Source: Chionoecetes opilio
Lineage: Eukaryota; Arthropoda; Malacostraca; Decapoda; Majidae
Reading direction: 5' to 3'
DNA length: 64,000 nt
NCBI GenBank assembly: GCA_016584305.1
Contig: JACEEZ010010144.1
Location: forward strand, 72,501-136,500
Below are positions 11,826-24,302 of this stretch, one piece after another; position 1 is the stretch's first letter, and every line of letters begins with the position of its first letter. Under the pieces are notes generated by a model, which was given only the letters and a program-made list of their open reading frames with translations, made no database searches and was not told where the DNA came from. A program made the position numbers and the translations under genes.

Positions 11826-11990
11826 CCATCAGGGTGGCTCGTTGGTAGAGCTGCGGGTCGGTGTAGCGCCCGGGATTCGGTCAGCGGTTGAGCCCACCAA
11901 GTTCGTCCTGGCGTGGTGGCGCTTTTATAGTCATACCTTGTGTTGGTACTTGCAAGTTCTAGATAGATCAAGTATCTTTCTTCTCTCTCT
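11826..11990 (+). mobile_element. tRNA-like SINE fragment
   Basis: GGTGGCTCGTTGGTAGAGCT matches a polymerase III A box. A weak B-box-like GCGGTTGAGCCC follows about 55 bp later. It does not fold as a complete tRNA by eye, and SINE origin is preferred. Confidence 0.5.
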
Positions 11991-12260
11991 CTCTCGACCA
12001 ACAAAAACCAATCCCAATCACATTGCCTATTTTTCCTCTGTTTTATTTCTTTAATTTCACCTAATAATCTACCATCCAAACCGTCTTTTTTTCTTCTCGT
12101 TTCTTCTCTAACGTCAGTACAAACAAAAAATATAGCCCTAAAAGAATGATTATATAACAAGACTAACTAATAATCCAAGCCTTGCTGTGCTAACTATTTA
12201 TTCCTTCTTATCGTTTAAATACCTCATGTATGCATATGAACGCTGTACACTGTTTATATA
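11991..12260. other. No feature recognised
   Basis: A short CT run at 11980-11996 is the only structure seen. Confidence 0.4.
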
Positions 12261-12267
12261 GAGCCGC

Positions 12268-12320
12268 TCTGAATCCGTTACTTCTTGTTCTACCTGGTTA
12301 ATAGCCGTAAAAACTTTTTT
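12268..12320 (-). mobile_element. Short CR1-like fragment
   Basis: GAATCCGTTACTTCTTGTTC and ATAGCCGTAAAAACTTTT are near-identical to 10987-11030 inside the longer CR1 fragment. Confidence 0.6.
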
Positions 12321-12579
12321 TTAAACAGATGCTTTATTGATTAAACAGAACTTTAAACAGATGGACGGGAGGGGAGGGGGGAGGGGGGAGGAAAATGAAA
12401 ACTCATTAATAAAATAAGCAAGGTTTTATTTTACTCCTATAATCTTTCACTCAGCTAGCCAGCTATTCTTTGTCGTCTTACTCCCACCATTTATTCTCTC
12501 ATTAACATAATCATTAATATAAAATATAAAACAAAAAACATAAAAAAAAGTTAAAGCTATCCACCTGTTTCCTCCCTTA

Positions 12580-13800
12580 GCCAGAGGGAAGGAGGTAGAT
12601 GGACGGGAGGGGGAGGGGAAGGGGAAGGGGGAAGGGGGGAGGTTCCTCTTATCCACCTGTTTTCCTTCCTTTAGCCAGAGGGAAGGAGGTAGATGGACGG
12701 GAGGGGAAGGGGAAAGGGGGAAGGGGGAGGTTCCTCTTATCCACCTGTTTCCTCCCCTCAGCCAGAGGGAAGGAGGTAGATGGACGGGAGGGGAAGGGGA
12801 AGGGGGAAGGGGGGAGGTTCCTCTTATCCACCTGTTTTCTCCCCTCAGCCAGAGGAAGGAGGTAGATGGACGGGAGGGGGAGGGGAAGGGGGAAAGGGGG
12901 AGGTTCCTCTTATCCACCTGTTTCCTTCCTTTAGCCACAGGGAAGGAGGTAGATGGACGGGAGGGGGAGGGGAAGGGGGAAGGGGGGAGGTTCCTCTTAT
13001 CCACCCGTTTCCTTCCTTTAGCCAGAGGGAAGGAGGGAGATGGACGGGAGGGGGGGAGGGGGAGGGGAAGGGGAAGGGGGAGGTTCCTCTTATCCACCTG
13101 TTTCCTCCCCTTAGCCAGAGGGAAGGAGGTAGAAAGGACGGGAGGGGGAGGGGAGGGGGAGGGGAAGGGGAAGGGGGAGGTTCCTCTTATCCACCTGTTT
13201 CCTTCCTTTAGCCGAGGGAAGGAGGTAGATGGACGGGAGGGGGAGGGGAGGGGGAAGGGGGAAAGGGGGAGGTTCCTCTTATCCACCTGTTTTCCTTCCT
13301 TTAGCCAGAGGGAAGGAGGTAGATGGACGGGGGAAAGGGGAAGGGGAAGGGGGGAGGTTCCTCTTATCCACCTGTTTCCTCCCCTCAGCCAGAGGGAAGG
13401 AGGTTTGATGGACGGGAGGGGGAGGGGAAGGGGGAAGGGGGGAGGTTCCTCTTATCCACCTGTTTCCTTCCTTTAGCCACAGGGAAGGAGGTAATGGACG
13501 GGAGGGGGAGGGGAAGGGGGAAGGGGGGAGGTTCCTCTTATCCACCTGTTTCCTCCTTAAAGTATACGGGAGAGGGAAGGAGGTGAGGATCCGGAGGGGA
13601 AAGGGGAGTGGGGGGGGGAGGGGAAGGGGGGAGGTTCCTCTTATCCACCTGTTTCCTTCCTTAGCCCGAGGGAAGGAGGTAGATGGACGGGAGGGGGAGG
13701 GGGAGGGGAGGGGAAGGAGAAGGGGGAGGTTCCTCTTATCCACCTGTTTTCCTTCCTTTAGCGAGGGAAGGAGGTAGATGGACGGGGGGGGGGGTAGGAG
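12580..13800. repeat. G-rich minisatellite, about 13 copies of roughly 88 bp
   Basis: Each unit has a conserved half (GGTTCCTCTTATCCACCTGT then TTCCTTCCTTTAGCCAGAGG) and a variable purine half (GGGAGGGGGAGGGGAAGGGG). The G-run half has the pattern of potential G-quadruplexes on the + strand. Proline/serine-rich minus frames up to 279 codons across it are repeat artefacts. A related G-rich block sits at 12359-12400. Confidence 0.85.
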
Positions 13801-13844
13801 AAGGGGAGTTATAGGAGCGAGGAAGGAGAGCAGAGGAATTTGGG

Positions 13845-14128
13845 TTTTTTTTTTTTTTTTTTTTTTTTTAATTTTTGTTAGATATTAAGGCGCTAGGTGA
13901 CTCGTCAAGTGCCACGTGCTGAACCTAGCCACCGTGACATCTTGTTGCACTGAACGCCTGAACAGTGACACCCGGGAACATGACATCCCCGGCAGTACTT
14001 CACGCCTCCTCGGGAACTCTCCCACACCCGAGGATATTTGTTGGTAAGGATCTATGAGGGAATCGAACCCACACCTTTTTGCTGATGTATTGAAACACCA
14101 ACACTTTACCACTGAGCTATCAGCCCAG
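13845..14128 (-). mobile_element. tRNA-derived SINE, minus strand, with poly(A) tail
   Basis: On the minus strand it starts GGGCTGATAGCTCAGTGGTA (A box) and has GGTGTGGGTTCGATTCCCTC (perfect B box) about 50 bp on. Some 200 bp of body follow, ending in a run of about 25 A (T run at 13845-13869 on +). The acceptor stem does not pair as in a functional tRNA, so this is a SINE and not a tRNA gene. Confidence 0.75.
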
Positions 14129-14637
14129 GGAAAAATAGTAGAGAAGATATATTTTTAACACCTCACCCGAAAGAAGGTAGGGTAGTGTAGCTACTAGGCT
14201 ACTAACTCCAACCTGAGGACAGACACTCAGACAGTCAGAGAGAGGAATGAGCTAAGAGGATATTTATTTATATAACATACTTACATAATGCTTATGAGGT
14301 GAATAAAGTAACGATTAAATAATGTCATGTTAACACCAGTCACGGCGGTATTAGGATTTGTTATGATGGTCAGCGGGTCGCACCCAAGCCACCTGAGAGC
14401 CTTCGCTTTACTGGTTGATAATGGACGACACATGTACTGCTTCCATGTATTTTGTTGATCATTGCAGTGTATATGTAAATATAGTCACGAAGATTACGGT
14501 GCGGCAGAAAGGTTGTATTGTAGATCCAAGGAAGGAGAAAGAGCGGTGCGAGACCCAGACTTTGGCGGTGGCTCTGTGTTGATCACAAAACCATCTCTTC
14601 GTTGCGGGAAACTGAAGTGTTGGTTGGATTGTGTGTG
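14129..14637. other. No feature recognised
   Basis: Frames running into the GT microsatellite have no domain. No repeat boundary identified. Confidence 0.4.
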
Positions 14638-15054
<417 letters not shown>

Positions 15055-15084
15055 TAAAAAGTCTAATCGGAAAACCTGCTTGAG

Positions 15085-15690
15085 AAGGGAGAAAGGTAAG
15101 AAGGAAGAAGGGAAGGAAGGAAGGTAGTACAGGAAGGAAGGAAAGTAGGAAAACAGGAAGGAAAGTATATAGGTAGGTGGGTAGGAAGGAAGGAAGGAAG
15201 GAATATAGAAAGGAAGGAAGGAAAGTAGGAAAGAAGGAAGGAAAGTATATAGGTCGGTAAGAAGGAAGGAAGGAAGAAAACTAGGAAAAAAAAGGATCGG
15301 TAAGAAGGAAGGAAGGTGGAGGTGTGTCAGGGTGTGGGTGGGAGGGGTAATGTGACTTGCAGGGAGGGGTGGTAGGGTGTAGGGTTGAAGGGTGTGTGGC
15401 AGGTGGCAAGGTATAAGGTGTATATATGGTGGGGGTGGCAGGGGTGATGTGACTTGCAGGTGTGGGAGTTGGGGTGGTAGGGTAGAAGGGAAGGAAGAAA
15501 GGTATTTAGATAGAGGTGTGGTGGGGTGTCGAGAGGTGGGGGTGGCAGGGGTAGGGCGGTAGGGTGTAGGGTTGAAGGGTGTGTGGGAGTTGGGCAGGGT
15601 GTAAGGTGTGAGTGGCTCTGGTTTGTCTCCTTCACCTGGTGGGGGAGGCGTTGGGTTACCTGGGGGGGGGGGGCAACGCATTCTCACCTG
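15085..15690. repeat. GGAA-rich then GGTG-rich low-complexity minisatellite
   Basis: 15085-15310 is AAGGAAGGAAGG with roughly 60-70 bp higher-order spacing of AGTATATAGGT. 15310-15690 repeats GGTAGGGTGTAGGGTTGAAG and GGGGTGGCAGGGGTGATGTG with imperfect periodicity. Confidence 0.8.
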
Positions 15691-15705
15691 GGCAGGGGAG
15701 GAATC

Positions 15706-16048
15706 ACGAAATATATCAATGGAAAGCTAATAAAATTCCGCTTCTATTGATATGTTTCATGTAAAATGTTTTCTCGCAAAATATTAAATGGCGAAGAGTT
15801 TAAGTGAATATTAACTTCATCCATATTTCTTCACTCTCTCATAATGTCATTTCTTTAGTGTATTTTACAGTTTTTTATTTGATAATATTATAGAACAAAC
15901 ATTTACGAAGATAATGGTATATCATTTATACTGATAAACCATAGGAAGGGAAATGGGAGTGATGTTCGAAAATGTCAGGAATCGCAAAACTGGCCTCCAC
16001 TGGAAATAGCCCAAAATGAGTAGCAAGTCCAGTATAGAGTAGTCTTTG
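15706..16048. mobile_element. Fold-back element, right arm only (copy 3)
   Basis: This is nearly identical to 9873-10216 (right arm of copy 1), ending in the same GTATAGAGTAGTCTTTG terminus. The flanking sequence resumes the 67-bp minisatellite in the phase expected from the left flank of copy 1. Confidence 0.8.
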
Positions 16049-16180
16049 GGTGTGTATATATGTGTATTGGTGGGAGGCGCTGTCATTCTACCTGTTCTTC
16101 TATGAATTCGTCTATGATGTGTGTGTGTGTCCAGGTGGAAGTCGCTCTCATTCTACCTGTTCTTCTATGAGTTCATCTAT
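16049..16180. repeat. 67-bp minisatellite remnant, about 2 copies
   Basis: GAGGCGCTGTCATTCTACCT and CTCTCATTCTACCTGTTCTT units match the array at 9150-9393. Confidence 0.8.
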
Positions 16181-16705
16181 CTGTCTAGCTGTAGGCTACA
16201 TGTCATTGTAGGTTAATTTGAGCTCTTTGTAAGGAGTTGCGATGCCTAAAGTCATCACTTGCCTGTTGTCATGGGTCACTTGTCCCTGTCTAATCACTTC
16301 TTACTTATAAACTACAACTTATATATTCACAAACACAGTGAAAACCTACCACAAAACTTGAAAGAGGATTATTGGCCATCTTGCGGTAGTAGGGGTAATG
16401 CAAGTTAATGTTACTGTGGAGCGGCCCGCTGCGGCCGCTTGACAACTCTGCGTTGTTGACGTCACAGTATGGCGCCGGTTGTTTTGGGGTGCAAAAATGT
16501 TCCTCCACTTAAAATGGCTGTATCATCAAAAATACTGCTCACATCGAAAATTCAGCATCCCTACCATATGAGTGTTGAAGATTTCCAATCTATCGTTACC
16601 TCAAGTAGAGTAAATGGGTCCATTGAATGTGTTAACAATTGCATGCATATTGATTTTGAATTTACGTGGTGCATGTAGTGATGATAAGCAAATTATTTCG
16701 TTATA
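16181..16705. other. No gene assigned; possible short coding remnant
   Basis: A 69-codon + frame at 16469-16678 starts MAPVVLGCKNVPPLKM and has balanced composition unlike the repeat frames around it. I recognise no domain in it. Just upstream is a GC-rich palindromic patch near 16422-16440. Treat as a possible transposon fragment. Confidence 0.2.
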
Positions 16706-16709
16706 ACGC

Positions 16710-16950
<241 letters not shown>

Positions 16951-17470
16951 TACACACCGCACGGAAGCCTTATATTATCCGGTGATTGAATACAAGCGCG
17001 ACCCATAAATACAGGCTCAATAACCATTTATCCTGGGGGCGTGAATACCTAATCGCTGTATCGCGCAATGCAGGTATACATATTGAGAGTCATTTGCAAA
17101 TTCACTCTCCCGGTCTTCACAGTTCAATGAGTTCCCCTTCGATGGTTTTGCAGGGAAATAAGCCTTCTTGCTGCTGTGTTCACTAAGGATAATATAGAGA
17201 GGTATATTAGACCTATATAGAGAGAGGTATGTTTAGACTGTATATTATCCTTCGTGTTCACTGTGTTGTGCTGTGCTTATAGGAAGAGGCGGTAGTGTAG
17301 GTGGTGGTTCTGTTGAAAGATATTATTGTGTGTGTGTGTGTGTGTGTTTGTGTGTGTGTGTTTGTTGTAATTTGTTTGGATATGTTGTTGTGTGTTGCTT
17401 CTCTTGAGTGTGTTATGGTCTGAAGGGAAAATATAAAGTTCGAATTGATATACTGATGTGATTTTTTTTT
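16951..17470. other. No gene; small inverted repeat
   Basis: GTTCACTAAGGATAATATA at 17178-17196 is imperfectly complementary to TATATTATCCTTCGTGTTC at 17233-17251. A GT run is at 17327-17365. Nothing else is supported. Confidence 0.4.
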
Positions 17471-17472
17471 TT

Positions 17473-17479
17473 CTCTCTC

Positions 17480-17551
<72 letters not shown>
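17473..17551. repeat. (CTAT)n microsatellite
   Basis: About 17 tetranucleotide copies. Confidence 0.95.
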
Positions 17552-17867
17552 CCCATGAGTATAATTGCGTAACCGCCGTAACGAAATTTCCTCTAAGCTG
17601 TTTTTTTCCTCAGAGTCTGGAGATGACAGACACAACTTTTGTTTCTGTGTGTGTGCCTGTCAGAGCGAGTATTGATACGTCCTTACTTTTCACGGTGATT
17701 TAATTCCATCTCTTTGTTGTTATTATTATTATTATTATTAGTAGTAGTAGTAGTAGTATATTTGTTTTGTTTTTAAGATATCTGGAAGAGGGATGATAAT
17801 CAAGGGACTTATAATCACCTCTGCTCCTCTGCCACAATTAATAGTGAGCGAACATCAGTGAAAACAA
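17552..17867. other. No gene; short (ATT)n and (AGT)n runs
   Basis: ATT repeats at about 17720-17740 pass directly into AGT repeats at 17741-17758. Confidence 0.6.
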
Positions 17868-19047
<1,180 letters not shown>

Positions 19048-19265
19048 TTAAGCCCTTCACACCCAGATCTTTCCTTTGATACAGAAAATCGTGAGTTGAA
19101 AGCCATGAAATTGCGAAAAGTAACTGAATATACCAAATTAGTTAAGTAGTGGACAAAGATACTAAACAGGTCATATCTATAAAACATTGCTCATATTCAT
19201 TTAAAGCGTCTAATGATAGCCAAATTCTAATATGAAAAATTACGTTCTGGGTCTCTAGGGGTTAA
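19048..19265 (-). mobile_element. TTAA-flanked piggyBac-type MITE, copy 1
   Basis: The ends are TTAAGCCCTTCACACCCAG and CTCTAGGGGTTAA. It aligns in reverse orientation along its full length to 32137-32349 and 43701-43911, sharing AATTACGTTCTGGG and GGTCATATCTATAAAA. TTAA ends with a CCC-starting terminal repeat are the piggyBac pattern. Confidence 0.75.
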
Positions 19266-19679
<414 letters not shown>

Positions 19680-19730
19680 GTGGTATTTTGGGGACAAGAT
19701 AAAGGGCTTCGTGTGTGTGTGTGTGTGTGT

Positions 19731-20060
19731 AATTCACCCACAGCCTTGATCACACACTGGACACGCGATCTTCACCTATTACCCTCCCAGAAAGGCCTCA
19801 GAGCTCATAGAGAAAGATCATTGAGTAAAACTGAGACCTCACGCGCCACACACACACCCTGTCCCTTTGCCTTAGGTGGACCTCCCTGCTCGTCTCTTAT
19901 TATATTTATTGGACAAGAGTGAAATTAATAGTATGAAATTGATGTTAGAAGAGGTATATTGATAGATGTTTTCAATGATGCACTAATCCCGTGTGTTAGG
20001 TGCTTTTTCAGGGACCTTGTTGATATATATCAAGTATAGGCGTCCAGCCTCTGGCCCCTT
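19731..20060. other. No feature recognised
   Basis: No supported feature. Confidence 0.4.
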
Positions 20061-20075
20061 TGCTTTTGGCTCAGT

Positions 20076-20440
20076 TCTTGCGGCTGGAACGTGACAGCGA
20101 GCCACGTTCCAGCCAATTAACTCATTACGTGAATTACTCATTAAGGGCTTGTTCTATGCAAAAAGTTTGTTTTACAGACCCCCATTGATTTTGACAGCAC
20201 TACTTCGATGTTGAATTTCAGCTCAATCCGACAATAATTAGGAGTAGTTTACGCTAATTACTCATTAAGGGCTTGTTTTACGCAAAATAATTCTTCCGAC
20301 GACCCCCATTGATTTTGACAGCACTACTTGCATGTCAAATTTCAGCTCAATCCGACAATATTTAGGAGTAGCTATACACTTTTTGGCGGAAACTTGGTTC
20401 CACGGGTCTTACAGCGAGCGAAGCTCGCTGTCAATAATTG
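20076..20440. repeat. Hairpin-bounded segment with a 125-bp direct duplication
   Basis: A perfect hairpin, GGCTGGAACGTG with CACGTTCCAGCC, opens the segment (about 20082-20114), and ACAGCGAGCGAAGCTCGCTG closes it (about 20412-20433). Between them two ~125-bp direct copies share ATTACTCATTAAGGGCTTGT and TTTCAGCTCAATCCGACAAT. It is probably an uncharacterised dispersed element; no target duplication was established. Confidence 0.5.
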
Positions 20441-20577
20441 TGTACACCATAAATGGTCCCCTTCTCACTGGTGTTAATTGATATTTTCACGTATATTTTA
20501 TCCCTTGCTTTATTCTTGCTATCTGTTTATACAATTTCCTACACCTCCAACCTCTTCCATTCTGTGTGTGTGAGGAG

Positions 20578-20640
20578 GAACAGGAACTACCTCGTGTAGG
20601 TCTCACGGCCTCTTGTAGCTACCTTTTTTTCTTATATTGT
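20578..20640 (+). mobile_element. CR1-like LINE 3' tail fragment
   Basis: GGAACTACCTCGTGTAGGTC followed by TCACGGCCTCTTGTAGCTAC, as in the other CR1 tails in the window. Confidence 0.65.
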
Positions 20641-21574
20641 TATTCTCTGTTTCATGTTTCTGATTCCTTCCTTGTAGTATTATGAACACCACCTTCTTCA
20701 TCGTCTTCATTATCATCATTGTGGATGAAAGGTGGATAGAGGCAATAGGGAGGCTCAAGTCAATAGGTCAATAGTCAATAAGTCAATAGGGAGTTTTAAT
20801 AGGAGGCTAGACAATTAGAGGAGGCAATGTTCATGATACCTTATTTAGTCTTACCCAATCTTAAACCCTTAGTCAATAGGGAGTTTTTAGTCATTAGGGA
20901 GTTTTTAGTCAATAGGGAGTGTTTAGTCAATAGGGAGTTTTTAGTCAATAGGGAGTTTTTAGTCAATAGAGCTTATAGTCAATAGAGAGCTTTTAGTCAA
21001 GAGGGAGTTTTTAGTCAATAGGGAGTTTTTAGTCAATAGGGAGTTTTTTAGTTAATAGGGAGTTTTTAGTCAACGGAGTTTTTAGTCAATAGGGAGCTTT
21101 TAGTCAATAGGGAGTTTTTAGTCAATAGGGAGTTTTTAGTTAATAGGGAGTTTTTAGTCATTAGGGAGCTTTTAGTCAATAGGGAGTTTTTAGTCAATAG
21201 AGAGTTTTTAGTCAATAGGGAGTTTTTAGTCAATAGGGAGTTTTTAGTCAATAGGGAGTTTTTAGTCAATAGGGAGTTTTTAGTCAATAGGAAGTTTTTA
21301 GTCAATAGAGAGTATTTAGTCAATAGGGAGTTTTTAGTTATAGGGAGTTTTTAGTCAATAGGGATTTTAGTCAATAGGGAGTTTTTAGTCAATAGTGAGT
21401 TTTTAGTCAATAGGGAGTTTTTAGTCAATAGGGAGTTTTTAGTCAATAGGGAGTTTTTAGTCAATAGGGAGTTTTTAGTCAATAGAGAGTTTTTAGTTAA
21501 TAGGGAGTTTTTAGTTAATAGGGAGTTTTTAGTCAATAGGGTGTTTTTAGTCAATAGGAAGTTTTTAATCAATA

Positions 21575-22463
21575 GGTGCCTTGCACGTGACGTCACAGCC
21601 CTTGTTGTGGCTGCGACAGACGCGGGAGATGCGAGCTGGAGGACCAACAAACTCCACTTGCTGCCCGTGTTTGCCAGCTTATGGTAGTTTTCCCCTACCA
21701 AATATATGTTTATCAGTATAAAAGGTATACTGTCATCTTCGGAAATGTTTGTTCTACAATACTATCAAATAAAAACCCGTAAAACACACTAAAGAAAGGC
21801 CATTATGAGACTCTCAATAAATATGCATGAACTTAATATTCTATTAAACTCTTCGCCATTTAATACTTTGCGAGAAAACTTTTTACATAGATAATATCAA
21901 TAGAAGCGGAATTTCATTTGCTTTCCATTGATATATTTCGTTTTCTGATAAATTAATTAGAACCATGCATACATTAGCGTTAACTAAATAAATAACCTCA
22001 CCAATCGGGAAAATTTACCCGATTTCATGATGTTATTTATTTAGTTAACGCTCATTTATGCATGGTTCTAATTCATTTATCAGAAAACGAAATATATCAA
22101 TGAAAAGCTAATGAAATTCCGCTTCTATTGATATTATCCATGTAAAACGTTTTCTCGCAAAATATTAAATGGGAGCTGGCGCTGGTGAATATTATGTTCA
22201 TGCATATTTCTTGAGAGTCTCATAATGGTCTTTCTTTAGTGTGTTTTACGGTTTTTTATTTGATAATATTATAGAACAAACATTTCCGAAGATAACAGTA
22301 TATCTTTTATACTGATAAACATATATTTGGTAGGGGAAAACTACCATAAGCTGGCAAACACGGGCAGCAAGTGCAGTTTGTTGGTCCTCCAGCTCGCATC
22401 TCCCGCGTCTGTCCGACTCTGTCGCAGCCACAACGAGGGCTGTGACGTCATGTGCAAGGCACC
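21575..22463. mobile_element. Fold-back element, copy 2, inside the 18-bp array
   Basis: The outer ends GGTGCCTTGCAC and GTGCAAGGCACC are inverted, and complementarity extends almost to the centre near 22010-22030. The interior (AAATGTTTGTTCTA, GAAACGAAATATATCAATG-like) matches copies 1 and 3, but the outer ~120 bp differ. The flanks AATA and TATA sit exactly where the array unit AATAGGG was opened, suggesting a 3-4 bp duplication. Confidence 0.8.
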
Positions 22464-22572
22464 TATAGGGAGTTTTTAGTCAAAAGGGAGTTTTTAGTTC
22501 ATAGGGAGTTTTTAGTCAATAGGGAGTTTTTAGTCAATAGAGTTTTTAGTTAATAGGGAGTGTTTAGTCGAG

Positions 22573-23986
22573 GAGTTTTCAAAGCTAACGCCGGCAGATG
22601 TCTCTCGCACTCTCACTTCCTCTGCCCCTTTGAGCCTGAATGCTCTATCATTTACCGTAAATTCCCTGTACTTCTTCGGGAATTATCAGAATTACCCAAA
22701 ATACAACAACTGAAACAGTTCTTAATAAAAATGTAGTTTATCATATTATTTTTCTGCACTTGATGAAAATATTGGCAAAACAATTGAATACTTGAAAACT
22801 CAATCTTTAAAAATCGTCTTTTCATGAAAATACGCAAGTTCAAGCAGAATGAGGCTTCAGGAAATATCTACTTGTATGTAAGCATTCGCTGAGTACCTGT
22901 TTTGGGTGTGTCTGTCTCTCTTACGACGAAAATATAACCAAAACACAGTGTGGCGTTCAGCATCTCCACAGAAACCATCCCGCGGTCAGGATCTGTTATC
23001 ACTCACTTTCCTGTTGTCATCACACCGCTAGGGACTCAGCTCAGCTCCACCAGCACCTGCTGGCCGCCGCTCCCTTACCTCACGGCTCACATCCCTGATA
23101 CTCCTAACCCCTCAACCCCAGAGGCTGTCATCCTAACTATCATCACCCGCTGATCTCTTCACACTGTCTGTCCTCTACTGGAATATTCGCGGCATCCGCT
23201 CCCACATACCGGAGACTTTCGTCTCCTTATTTCGTGCTCTGAGCTTCAAGTTCTCTGCCTCCGAGAACATTTTCTTATTTACCCCCATGCATATCCTGAT
23301 TCCTAATTACGATTTTGTTTCCTCTTCTTGCCTTGTCCTTCAGAAAACAAACAACCCATGTTTCTCCAAACGTCATTTCTCCTTCCTCTACCGAACTCCT
23401 TGTATTTTTATTGTCTTTAAAGATTCCCGCACTGACTGAGTTAGTCTTCTTCCTTAACAGATAAACCTGTTGATAAAGGATAAACCAGAGGACATAGGGT
23501 GATCAGAGGGAGAGAATGTGGCGGCGGAGCTCCCGCTTGTATTTAGTAAACAAACGTTTCAACTGTCTTGCATACAGGACTGTCGTTGAGGTGCCAAGCA
23601 CTTAAATTACTTCTTGGTTAAATGTTCGTCGCAAGAGAGACAGACACACCCAAAACAGGTACTGAGCGAAAGCTTACATACAAGTACATACTTCCTGAAG
23701 CCTCATTCTGCTTGAACTTGCAGTGTTTCCATGAAAAGACGATTTAAAAAAATATAGTTTTCAAGTATTCTATGTTTTGCCAGTATTTTCATCAAGTGCA
23801 GAAAAATAAAATGGTAAACTACAATTTTTATTAAGAACTGTTTCAGTTATTGTATTTTGGGTAATTCTGATATGTCCCGAAGAAGTACAGGAAATTTACG
23901 GTAAATGATAGAGCATTCAGGCTGAAAGGGGCAGAGGAAGTGAGAGCGCGAGAGACATCTGGCGGCGTTAGCTTTCCAGAAAACTC
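22573..23986. mobile_element. Element with about 360-bp terminal inverted repeats, inside the 18-bp array
   Basis: The left arm (22573-22935) starts GAGTTTTCAAAGCTAACGCC. The right arm (about 23625-23986) is its complement, ending GGCGTTAGCTTTCCAGAAAA. The arms also share TGTCTGTCTCTCTT and AAAACAGGTACT. The 690-bp core carries short open frames, one of which resembles the start of a LINE endonuclease. The family is not recognised; the arms are unlike the other fold-back family in the window. Confidence 0.75.
23126..23438 (+). pseudogene. Possible LINE endonuclease N-terminal remnant
   Basis: An open frame without a clear start reads LSVLYWNIRGIRSHIPETF and continues to a stop at about 23436. 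The YWNIRGIRS motif resembles the first strand of AP-like endonucleases of Jockey-type LINEs, but the rest is not convincing. It lies in the core of the 360-bp inverted-repeat element, so it may be captured sequence. Confidence 0.3.
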
Positions 23987-24175
23987 GCCTATTGTTAGTC
24001 AATAGGGAGTTTTTAGTCAATAGGGAGTTTTTAGTTCATAGGGAGTTTTTAGTCAATAGAGTTTTTAGTCAATTGAGAGTTTTTAGTTAATAGGGAGTTT
24101 TTAGTTAATTGGGAGTTTTTAGTCAATAGGGAGTTTTTAGTCAATAGGGAGTTTTAAATAGTCAATAAAGAGTTT

Positions 24176-24295
24176 TAATAGGAGGCTAGACAATTTCATG
24201 GATGGGGATGAAAGGTGGATGTAGGCAGTGTTAAGTAACAGGAACTACCACATGTAGGTCTCGCAGCCTCTTGTAGCTTCCTTATGTTCTTATTA
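24176..24295 (+). mobile_element. CR1-like LINE 3' end
   Basis: AATAGGAGGCTAGACAATTT, GGATGAAAGGTGGATGTAGG and TCTTGTAGCTTCCTTATGTT match the other copies. It is continuous with the 18-bp array on its left. Confidence 0.75.
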
Positions 24296-24302
24296 TTATT
24301 AG

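Larger units (their letters stand above)
20745..24175. repeat. 18-bp minisatellite (AGTCAATAGGGAGTTTTT), interrupted
   Basis: The array occupies 20745-21574, 22464-22570 and 23990-24175, about 60 copies in all, broken by two fold-back insertions. It ends in GAGTTTTAATAGGAGGCTAG, which continues into a CR1 3' end. The unit itself resembles the CCAATAAGGAGTTTTAAAAG segment of the CR1 tail at 7410-7625 (minus), suggesting amplification of a LINE segment. The 6-residue LLTKNS frames on the minus strand are artefacts. Confidence 0.9.

Noticed and set aside
12447..13743. Proline/serine-rich minus-strand ORFs of 154-279 codons
   Set aside because: They span the G-rich minisatellite and shift with unit length. 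No domain or splice support.
14040..14128. Functional tRNA gene on the minus strand
   Set aside because: Good A and B boxes, but acceptor and T stems do not pair and a 200-bp body with a poly(A) tail follows, so it is a SINE. The heads at 8457, 11826, 37494 and 48118 were treated the same way.
20076..20440. Helitron 3' end at the GCGAGCGAAGCTCGC hairpin
   Set aside because: The hairpin is not followed by the CTRR terminus, and no 5' TC end or insertion between A and T was found.
20745..24175. CRISPR-like regular repeats
   Set aside because: The 18-bp units follow each other without unique spacers, in a eukaryotic context with spliced genes. The 31-bp array in intron 8 was rejected for the same reason.
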